This document shows, piece by piece, positions 28,501 to 40,500 of a stretch of 64,000 bases of DNA. Source of the stretch: Phyto melanocephala. Taxonomy: Eukaryota > Arthropoda > Insecta > Diptera > Rhinophoridae. The number at the start of each line of letters is the position of its first letter. The stretch's first letter is position 1. Position numbers and translations under genes: made by a program. The DNA lies in the NCBI GenBank assembly GCA_941918925.1, contig OW799233.1:154298845-154362844 (forward strand). The letters run 5' to 3'. The notes beneath the pieces are model-generated. The model searched no databases. It was not told where the DNA came from and saw only the letters and a program-made list of their open reading frames with translations.

Positions 28501-31500
28501 ACGATTATCCTTTCTTTTGGAAACCTGCGCACCGGGCACATTTCCAGATCCACAATTGGTAGCGGCTGTGTTGGATTTGGTGAGACAGAATTTATTTAAT
28601 TTGATTGAAAACAGTTTTAGAACCGAAATACTTTCAGCCTCAAGCTCCTTTAGTAACGCGAGCTACATTTCTATTGGAATGTGCCCATTTTGTTCATTTG
28701 TGTAACAAGGGTCAGTGGCCTGCTTGGATGAAACAAAATATATCCGGATATCGTCAATCGGGAGCTAATATAAGTGCAAACCATATTAAGCATCATATGA
28801 GTACAACCAGCACTAGACGTACCCATATCTTACAAAGAGCTGCTGGTAAAATGTTTCATCAGGTAGGTAAATAACAAGTAGAAGTGAAAACCAGACTACA
28901 AGGCAACGAAAAAAAGAACAAAAGAAAATTAAGTCATAAAATGAGAGTATTTAACGTTACTTTTGTCGATTTAATTATGATTCGGTTCATTTTTCGTCTT
29001 TCTGTTCTGTTTGAACATTTAAAAACCACTATTTTCATTTGCATTTCAGCAAAAATCTCATGTTCAAATCATCCCTGCAACTTACATTAGAAGACTAGAA
29101 ACACTTTCTATATTTAAAGAACGCCCATGTTCTGCATGCCGAATAAAATTAAATCGTTTGGAATTGTCGCATTGCTGTTGTAAACAATAACACTACAATG
29201 ACAAACTAGAATGATTAAATTTTACTCAAAATGCCGAAAATGGGCGTATGTTTAAAATTAGATTCGGTTTCCTTAATCGTTGTCGTTAGAAATAAAATAA
29301 AAACAATTAAGAAATTATATTTTCTAGAAATCGTTCAATCTATACAAAAGCCATGTATATATAATCTGCGACGATGTTGTTTTTTTGTTCTCTATCATAT
29401 ATGCACAACTGCGACCAAAATAATAGCACCAACTTAAAAGCTTAAGTAAATCTATTTAAATCTTGAAAAATTTTGTTTTGGTTTCACCCAAAATTCAGTT
29501 GAAAACCCTGTGATGTATGTATTTCACTATAATAACAAAAAAAATATTTATTTATTTAAAGGGCTTAAAAACGTCAAAAATTAACCAGTAAAAATAATAG
29601 CACCTCATCTAATTTTTTTCTTCAAAAAAAATAATCGGTTGTTCTTAAGAAAATGAATCGAAACTGAAATATTTCACTTTTGAGTTTACTTAACCCCCCG
29701 ACCACACGAGCAATATGTTTGGCAATTATTGCCACAGTAATTATCAAATTCTATTGTTTTCACAAGATATTAACGCATGGACCGCGTGAATATGTTTTAG
29801 AACACATATTTAGCAATAAATGTTTTAATAGATTGCTGAGCAATAATCTTTTAACTCAAGCTGTCAAATTCAATTGCAAAAACTAAAATGTAACAACAAC
29901 ACTAATGTATAAAACAAAAAAAGTAAATATAAAAAATTTTAGTTTTTAAAAATATTACATTACATTATGGCAAAAGAATCGTTTTAATTAGTGACTTTGG
30001 TGAAATTTATTTTCATGTATTTTTTAATTTAACGTTTTAAGTTTTTTGCGTGTTGACCACCTAGAGATATAAGCTTAAACATTGACAATTTGACGCCGTT
30101 ATTCTGCCGGCGTTATTGCTTATTAAGACATAATCAATTGCTCGTGTGGTCGGGGGGTAACAATATATACATAAGTTAATTTGTGATATTTTTTCTTGTA
30201 ATAATTTATTAGAATTTGACATATTTCTACAAGAATGGAATTCCATATTTCATTTACAACTGTCCAAAGGTCTTTTATTTTTGTTGGTTTCAGCGCAGAT
30301 ACTACCTTTAGATTTTCAATAAATATTTTAAATCTGGCGACTGTACAAGCCGCACCAACATATTTGCCATTTCGCATGGTATGATTGTAGTAATTGCCTG
30401 TTGAAAGACCTACATCATCGGCATTTTATTGGAGATATATGTTAACATAGCCCCTTCCAGGATTTGTACATATACGGCTGGATCCATAGTGGATACCACA
30501 CCTTGATATGGAAAACACCTCAATACTATTATACTACAAACAATATGTTTTGTACTTGAATCTATTATTAGGTGGTCTTTAGAAAAAAAGTTTGGAACCA
30601 TTTCTATTTAAAAAGACGATTTTTCATTTACATATCTAATAACGTTCCTTTATTTATCTCAAATTACATATTATTTTGCAAAAGACAAGTGTTTGGCCAT
30701 ATGCTCAGAACAAAGTAGTGTCACTTTTCGTGAACTGTAAGCATAGAGATTGCTTTATCGTAATCTACGGCGAATAATTTCAACACTTGCCGGTAAAAAA
30801 AATGTTTTTTGAATTTTTTTGAATTCCGTAGCATAATAGAATTATTTTGTATGTTCGAACTAAACGCTTCAACATTAGTTGTAACATAATTCCTTTTTGG
30901 CCACATGATTCAATTTTAGTCTCATATTTTAATGTTTATGATCATCTTTTTGCAATTGTTAAGTAATTTTCTAATTTCGTAATACGACTTACCTTGAAGT
31001 AACAGTTATGAAATTTTACAAAAACTAATCACGCTCTGAGAGAACTGAAAATATGTATGAGATATAAGCAAAAAAGTAGTAATAGCTTTTTTAGCTACTT
31101 AATAGCTTACTGAACTCTTCAGTTATTTATTAAAAACCTTGGTCAACATTTTTCTCAAATAAATTTAATAATTGAATTAATGAATTTAATTCTCTATATC
31201 TCCGGATAATTTTTTAATATGGTTGTATAATTGTGGCGATCATAATTTAAAGAAATCTAGCATTGAAAATTAACAAAATTGGTTTAAAAGTGTATTAGAT
31301 AAAAGACGTGGTAAACAGGTTGGAGTGAACGTGGCATCGAATCCCTACTGAGCCAAAAAAAATATTTTTTTTTTAATATTTATTATTTGTTTTTTTTTTA
31401 ATTTTTTTATATACATTTTTTTTTTTGTTTTCAATTTTTTTATATATATTTTTTTTTAATATTTTTTATACTTTTTTTTTAATTTTTGTTTTCTTTTTTT

Positions 31501-34500
31501 ATGTTTTTTATATTTTTTTTATATTTGTTTTTTAACATACATATGTATGTAAATTTATAATTTTACAATGGGATGTTTTAATATATGTATGTTTTTTTAT
31601 ATGTATGTACGTATTTCATATGAGATGAATGGTGATACAAACAATTGTTATTGCATGAATACAAGTTGTGAAGGGTATATAATATTCGGCACGACCGAAA
31701 ATATAAAAAATGTATAAATAAAAATTGTGTCCAGAAAGATACAAAATGCAAAGATGTAAGAGAAAACATTAGGTTCGTTCGAGAACTCACAAATTTGTAC
31801 ACATTTTTACTGCATTTTACGAAATTGCGTTCGTTTACACAAATTTGTACTAAATGAGAGCACAAATAGAGAGCGAAAAGTGACAGTTCTTGACTGAGTA
31901 TTTGCAAATTTTTACTACAGAAATTTCTTCCAGTAAGATTTAGCAAAACCAAAAAACATATGATTCAAAAGGTAAACAAACAAAAGTAAGCAAACAAAAT
32001 GTATACAATTGTATTAAAATATTAAAAAAAGGAAAATCCAAACAAAAGTGCAAAATATTATTAAATTTAAATTGTTTGTGAAATAAAGTTAGTTAACAAT
32101 GTCTACAGATGAAAGAATGGAACTGCCTGAATCTGGCGCAGGTATACATACTTAAATACATATTTTCACATACATATGTATGTACATAGTTCCCATTAAA
32201 CAGCACAATATTTTTTTGCCATCAGCTGTTGCTTCAATCTTACGAATTTTTACAAATGTATGTTCGAGTACTTTTTGGACAAATTCTCTTTTTGAGAGTA
32301 AAATTTTCAATTTACTGAATAATTACTCATTTACTACAAAGTGCAGTAAAAGTACTCGAACGAACCTAATCTAAGCTTTTAAATAACTTTTGGACATTTT
32401 GTACCACCCTGTAGCTAAATTACGTTTTGGGACAGTTATTTAACTTGTAACGAGGCTGTAGAAAAAGTGATAGATCTCACATGAATTGACTGAAAATAAA
32501 CAAACTCACAATTCGCCCATCGCAAAATTAAAGATAAATCTTATTTATATCAACTTAAAATTATAGTTTGTTGGTGCGGCGGTTAGAGCGTAAAATTTCA
32601 AAACCAAAATACCCAGGTTCGAGTCCCAACTGATACAAGAAAAGGAACATGTCATATAAGCGTTTTGTTTCTTAAATTGCTGTTGCAAAACGCAGATTGA
32701 ATTTTTTTCAGTATGTGTGAGGTTAGTAAACTCACTCACAACTCTCTAACTATAACCTAGTATTAAACTATATACAAACGAAGTAGTTGGGCTCCTGTGG
32801 AACATCTTAATGTTAAAATCAATGGTTTTGATTATAAGAAAAAAGGACAGATATGTAACTAGTCTGAAGTTTAAAGCAACTAGAATATTTCTTTCTAATA
32901 ATAACCACATACTAGTTACTTTATCTGCACGGTGGTATAGCAGCCACAGTTTCGAACAACAATGAATTTAAACAAAAAGCAAATTGGCCGATAAACGTTT
33001 AGATAGATAAAAGCAGAAAAAATCGCGATTACCAAAATTATTTAACATTTAAAAAAATTTATTTTTTTTATAAATAAGGCACATTATAACAACAACACAT
33101 TTAACAACAACAAATAAAATGCTTATAGTTTTGTGTGTTACTTTTATAGGGTACTAGCCAAACCCGGCGCGCGTTGCTACGCCCCTTAATGAATCGAAAT
33201 GCATTCTAAATTTTAATTAAATATCAAGTGCAAAAACCTAAAAATTATAATTTTTTTTATGGGCGTGGCATTGCCCACTTTTCTAATCACGAAATTGTAA
33301 AGTCATAACAGCTCAATATGTGTGCAAAGTTTTAGAATAATCGGTCCAGTGCAAGTACCTCAAAATTATAACCTTTTTTTATGGGCGTGGCCCTGCCCAC
33401 TTTTCTAATCACGAAATTATATAGTTATGACAGCTTAGTACGTGTGCAAAGTTTCAGAAAAATCGGTCCAGTGCAAGTACCTCAAAATTAAAATTTTTTT
33501 TATGGGCGTGGCCCCGCCCACTTTTCTTATCACAAAATTATTTAGTCATGACAGCACAATATGTGTGCAAAGTTTAAGAAAAATCGGTCTAGTGCAAGTA
33601 GCTAAAACTGTGTTACGCGCCGCCTAGATTATAAAACAAAACAAACTTAATTTTATATGAAAGCCAAAATAATCCCTAAAGAAACGTAGTCAAAGGACAT
33701 GAAAGGTATTGTTTTCCCAGCTAGCTGTTGGAATACTGGTTGTATGATTCTTGACCCCAATTTCTAGGCGCGTAAACATATAAAATTCTACTTTCATGCC
33801 ACGTACAGAAACCAGAAGTAGAATAAAATATACTTGTATTAATATATGCAACAGAGTAATATATATGACAAGATGTAATGTCATCGAGGTACAATTGTTC
33901 CCTCCCTTCACGAAAATAAATACGCCAATGACAATCAAAGTACCATGTTATTTTCCTGATTGTCCCTTTTTTATAATCAGACTTACATTACCCTACATTA
34001 CGATCTCCAAAACCTGTCATTCCCAAGAAAATAACACAAAAAATTTAAAGATTCATTCTTAACAATCTCAAACGTAACATTTTTATTTATAAACTAAATA
34101 TGAGTACTTAAAATAGAACTGGAAAAAAATTTAAATAGTATAAAAAAAATTATATATCTATATATGTACATATATATATATATGTATATAAACGTTTGTA
34201 AAGAATGTAAGAGAAAAAAAATAAAAATACTATTGTTTATTAAAGTAATTCATAAAACAAAACAAAAACAAAAGAAGAGATCAATTCTCACATTGAGAAG
34301 TAAAATTTTACAACCGCGAATATATGTAAGTGAGAAAGGAAATACCGAAGAAGAAATTTACATCATTTGTTTTTATATTATTGATAATTTGGAACGAATG
34401 AATTGAAGAAATATGATTTATAATATCAAAGCAGAGAATAATAAATTATCATTGATAATTAACGAAAAAGGTAACTTACAGAAATCGTGTTGTTGTTTAA

Positions 34501-37500
34501 CAGCTGCTCAGTTCCTTAGTTGGGCCCAGCACAGGAATGGAACGAAAATTTCTATATTTGGAAAGAATCTTATATTTAAAAAAATAGTTGTATTACTCTC
34601 TACTTAAGATACATATTTATACAAAACAAAAAAATAAAGAATAAAATGTTAGGGTTATCGAACAAGATTTTTTTTTTTTGTTTTTTTTTTTTTTTTTTTT
34701 TATCTTTTTTTAAAAAAAACTAGATATAAATTTAATTTCTTTTTCTACTCTTCTACATTTTTTTGCTTTTTATAATTTATGAAATTTAATTTAATTTAAT
34801 TTAATTCAATTTTTTTTTTTTTTTTTTTTACAAGAAAATATAAATTATTAATAGTGTGTCATTGTTAATGTAGAAAATTAAATAAGTTGAAAACTATGGA
34901 CTAACTTTGAGGATATAAATTAATGTTTTTGTTTTAATTTTTTTTTTTTTAATTTCAGATTTTAATTAATTTATTTACGATATAAGTCTTTACCCATTTT
35001 CAATTTTATACCATTTGTAATTTTCAATTTAATTTAATATTCACTTTTTGTATATATTTAAGTTTTAATTCACGATATTACGTTATAGCAAAATAAACGA
35101 AAATTATTATATATAGGTTAAATAAAAAATAAGTTTATAAGACACATTAGTTTTTTTCTTTTAAATGTTTTAAGAAAAATTTTAAATATTTGAATAGTTA
35201 CGTCATATTTCGTTTTAGTTAGCCTTTAGTATGATTTCTGGCTACGAGGCCAGGATCACATGGATTCGTTACCCTGACAGAACTTTCTTCATCAAGTAGG
35301 GTAATGATGATATCACTTTATGAACACCTTCAAGTAATTTTGTAAAGAAACGTTGGGTTGTAAGTTTAGTGTCCCTTCTTGATTTGCAATATACACTAAA
35401 TCCGGTAATTTTCATTGAAAGGTTAGGGAGAATGAATTGGAACCATGTGGTGACTTTCACCAAATTTCTAGGAGAATATATGGAACATTTTTTTTTCAAA
35501 TGCTTATTTAAATTAATAATTACATTTACCTTTCCTGTTAATAAGTTTCAAAAGTGGTGAGATTTAAATTTAACTTTTGAAGCTTTTCACTTTAATTTAA
35601 TTTGGTTTTAATTTTAATTTTTCTATCCACTTAATATTTCCACTGATCTATGTAAATAGGTAGACAACTGATCTTTTCGGCTTTATATTAATAAATGAAT
35701 GATAGAAAAAGCGTATTTCTTTATTTTAGTTACATACTTGCCCTTGTGTACAAACTAATTTCAACGGGATTAACATTCTTTTAAAACCGATTCATTTGAC
35801 TCAATTTAACTGGCAGCTAAAAACAAACAAAAATTATAAAACCAAAACCCAAGTACAAAAATTTGCAAGTTGCTCATTAACTCTCACTATATAGAATTCT
35901 CCTGTGATGTATATGTATGTAGGATGTAGAACTATAAATACAAGTTAGGGTTTTCAGTATGTGATGTGAAAAGGATAAAAATTTTTATTTTACTACTAAT
36001 AATTGGGGATTTTTAAAAGTTTTAATTTTATTTTTTTTTCTGTTTTACGTAAAATCGCAACAACTGATAACTAATTTTTATAGGCGTGGCTCCGCCCACT
36101 TTTTTCCACCCATAAACACTCCCTGGTATGTGTACAACAACTTGCCAAACACACACAGAGTTTCACTTTTATATATATAGATTTAAAATTAGGCACAGCC
36201 CAATATTAGAATACTACATACATTTGTTCATAAATATATGATATATGTATTTACGTACGTCTAAACTTTATTATTTTTACAATTTTTACAGTGGGCCGAA
36301 ATGTTAGGCGCTCGTTTAGAAGAGATTCTTTTCACCGAACGTCTACAATATGAGACTGTAAATGCCAGTTTAACGGATCCTGAAAAACAACGAGAACTTT
36401 TGCAACAAGACGAGGAAGAAGATTTCTTAGACGAAGCCTCTGTTAATCCTCACGGCAACGATTGTCCACATGCTTTAAAATTAATTGCTTGCGTATTGCT
36501 TTTTGAAATAACTGCATTTTTGCGTGATATTTATATGACTTTGCCGAAGGCATCAAAGTTAATGCACAAAGATAAGCCAGCACCTTGGGAAAAGGTGTAC
36601 AGAGAAGCAAATCGTAGATGGTCCATGGCATTAAGCTCAATGGGGCATTCACAAACATCAGCTCAAAGTTTGCAATCAATTGCAGCGGGAAATGATGTAA
36701 CAGTTGGACAAACAGAAAGAAAAATATCTTTTGTTCTACACGAACCAGACAACGAGTCCGAAAATAGCAGTAATACAACGTTGACCAAGGAGGGTGAAGA
36801 AGGTAGGACAAAATATTAACAGAAAAAAACTTAAATAAAAACTTTATCTCTTATATTAGCTCGTCGGCCCATTGCCTCTGCAGTGAGGCCGTTTTTATCG
36901 CGACGTGGCACAACCGCTACAACCGGTGGATCTTTCAAACGGAGGTCATTAAAACTTAGACGCAATACCAAAGATGGTAAAGACCTTGAAGCTGATTGTA
37001 AGTGCATTTTAATAGCAAACGTTTTTAACAACGAATTAATATTTAATTTTTAACTGAACTTAGTTAAACGAATTGATTCAATACAATCAAGACGTAAGGT
37101 ATCTTCCCTGTCGGATCGTAGCGACACTTCCGAACAAGGTGCAGCCAGCGGTGGCGAGGAAGAACACGGTTCACCGGGTGTACTTAGCGATGATCAGCAA
37201 CCAGAATCTCCAACAGACTCAAATGAAACTGATGATACTGCTAAGAATATGCCATGGCTTAAAGCAGTTATTGATTTGATTGGCAGCTATAACTATTATT
37301 GCACCCATAAGGGTTACTGTCATCCCTACTGCTACAAAAGGCATATGCGAGCGTGTACACGCTTAGTTAAAGCAACGCGAAAGGTAAGAGAGAAGAAATT
37401 AATTAAAACCTGTTATTTTACTTTCTTTTCACATGCTTGCAAAGATAACGAATAAATAGTTAACGACGATTAATTTAATGCCACAATACCATTTTGTGTA

Positions 37501-40500
37501 GAAAATTATCAAAATTGTTTTTTGATGCTTTGATTAGAGACCCACAGTGACGGCTTTTTTTATAAGCTTTTTCGCCAAAGCCCGGCTGTCCGCCTCCTTA
37601 GCTCAGTGGAAGAGCACTGGTCTCGTAAACCAGGGGTCGTGAGTTCAAACCTCACAGGGGGCTGCTAAAATTATGTTAATTTTCTGTAGTATTTTGTTTG
37701 AGAAAAGTTTTTTAAAAAGCGATCTGGGTTCGCATCTTAGTGAAAGCAGAAATTTATAAAAAAGTAATTTTGTATTTTGTTTGTCCTTATATTAACAAAA
37801 TTAATTTTATCAAAAGCTTACAAAACAAATTGTTCAAAAAAGTTTGTTTTGTGAAAACTTATGAAAATAAAAATAATTTGTATGTCCGTATCATTAGATG
37901 AAGCTCATTTTTTTTCTATTATACTTCATATCAGATGTATGTATATGTATTTGACCGCGAGGTTAATTGTCGGGTGTAGTCTTTTTTCCCCAATTATTGC
38001 CTCATATTCACATAATTTGGTGGGGCACTGGCATTCATATGATAAGTTTACATATATCATGACTTAAATTTAATTATATAATTTGATTTTTTTTAATTGA
38101 AATAGCTTAATCAAATTTGAATACTTTTGCTAGTTTTGTCACGATTTTTTTTTATTTGTAACTCTAAAAACAAATGTAAAATAGATTTTTCAAATGAATT
38201 TAAATTAATTTACTAAAAAAAAATTATAAATATACATACATACATATTTAGAGAAAATTGTCGTGGTTTCTTTAAAAAATTAACAAATTATTTCATTGTA
38301 AAAAAAGAAGGAGTATTTATTCATCAGGTAACTGCAGTTCGAAAATGGACTTTGACAACTACAATTTAAAATAATGAAAAAAGAAATAATCAGCTGACTT
38401 GATGAATAAATATTTCGTGGTAAAAAACATTAATTTTTATTTCGATATATAGTGCGTTAAGCGAGCAACTAATAGAACTTTTGGCCGTTGCGAAAACTGA
38501 GGTTGTTGCGATAACCAAGTCTCTATTTTTTAGAGCGCAAATTCTCCTTTATGGCTTAATATGGCTTCATAAACCACCTGTACAAATCCTTTTCCATTTT
38601 TAGATATTCACAAGCTCTTATTGTAACGCGCTTGCCTTGACCAAATTCAGCATTTGCAACGAATTTTTTTAATGCAGCTTCATTTTTTTTAATTCTGGAT
38701 ATTGTTGATTTGTGAACTTTATATTCATCGCAAATCACTTTTACAGATATACCTTTTTTAAGCTTATTACGAATATCACTTTAATTGTTTAATTTGTTTA
38801 ATTGAAAGTTTTACAAATTTTGTAATCAACTAAAGCTAAAAAATCCTACTAATATAATAAATGTAAATGTTTGTATGTTTGGATATTTGTTACTTAATCA
38901 CGCAAAAAACGGCTAAACGGAACGAAATGAAATTCAGCACATAGATAGATAACAACCTATATTAACATATAGACTACTTTTTATCACGATAATAACGCAA
39001 AGTCATGTGCAAACTCATCATCACGCATCCTAAACGGGTTGTTTGTGTTGTAATAATTTTTATTTTTGTCGTTAACACTAAGTCTATCTTTTATCCCGAT
39101 AACTACGCAGACGAAGTCTCGGGCACAAGTTAGTATGTAAATAAAAATGACAATTTCACAATTTGGGAGAAAAGTTGCGATAACTAAGTTTTTGTTTAAA
39201 GTTGCGTTAACTGAGCCAACAATGCAAATAATTTACAAGTTGCAATAATCAAGGAGTTACGCTTATCGAGGTGGCACTGTATTTATATGTATGTCAAAAG
39301 TAACACTCGGGTCCAAATTCCACTTAAGGTAATACAAAACAGTAAAACAGCCGTGCCGAATCTGATAACCATCATGTACATAGGTATAAATACCACAGCG
39401 TAGGTAAGCCTAGATTTTAATAATACGCCATTTCCTTTATTATTTTCAATGCCATCTTTGATTTTTACTTTTTACATACATAGTTAACTGTATTTTACAC
39501 GTCTAAAAAAAATTGTCTTAACTGGGATTCGAACATACGTTCATCCGGTTTGTATTAATGTGTTGTGAAAAGACGAGCTGGTCAAGTTTTTTTCATCATA
39601 TCTCAGTTGTTTATGGACCGATTTTTAACATCGATCTGCTCCCGAATATTTCTGATATTTTAATACGGAAAGACGGATAATGCTTAATTGGCTCGGAAAT
39701 GAATATTGTAGAAATTTCACACGGTATGATATAAATATGTATATCGTCACTGCTCTGACGTGATTGGTTATGTGACAATTTTTATTATTTTTATTATATT
39801 GTGAAGGTTTATTGGTCCTACATCTATCCTCCAAACCATTTAAGGATATCTTGATTGTTTTAAAAATAAACAACAGTCAATATGCGTAATTTTAATACTG
39901 TAAAGTAACGAAATTAAATTCTTTTTTTGATCTCCTGAAAACTCAGTAATAAACACATAACTGAATATGTTAGAGCAACGTCGATATACCCTTTTACACT
40001 GTCGTGGAAAGGTTATAAAAATTTCAACTTTTTTTCAAATATAATTCCTAAAAATAATATTTTACCATATTTAGTTGTGTTACACTTGTACCAGCTTTTA
40101 ACATTTAACTCAACTTAAACATTGACTACGCACAATAATGTTATGTTAGAAGCTTTTACTAACTTAAAAGCTTTTATAAGTAAACTTAATCAATGTAACA
40201 AAGTAACAGTAAGATAAGCATATTGTAGTTTGCACTTAAATTTTATGTTCTGTAAACTTTTAAATTAAAACAGGAGTGCTATATTCGGCAGTGGTTTTTA
40301 CCAATATTAAGAGAGTTAAAGGGAGAACATTTTTAAATACTAGATGAAATTTATTGTAAGCCATTAGCGGCCATCAAGGATTTATTTTTTTTTTATAAAA
40401 TTTTTTTTAGTTAGCTAGTCATTTTATATAAAGGGTGCTATTTATAGAGGTATAGATTTTGAAATGGAATAAAACAAAGATAAATTTTTGAAATTGACAT

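Noticed and set aside
32099..32141. First exon of a host gene nested in unc80
   Set aside because: The 14-codon ORF lies wholly within a TIR element, so a transposon origin is simpler.
32568..32660. A second tRNA gene
   Set aside because: A and B boxes are present but acceptor and anticodon stems do not pair; more likely a SINE head.
34413..34607. 64-residue frame in the large unc80 intron
   Set aside because: No start context, splice sites or similarity; composition typical of chance AT-rich frames.
35269..35499. Minus-strand 76-residue frame in a less AT-rich patch
   Set aside because: I could not follow any known transposase or gene motif through it, and adjacent frames are closed.
38850..39140. 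Possible cell-surface or enzyme coding fragment
   Set aside because: The sequence follows a common insect dispersed repeat and has no open frame.
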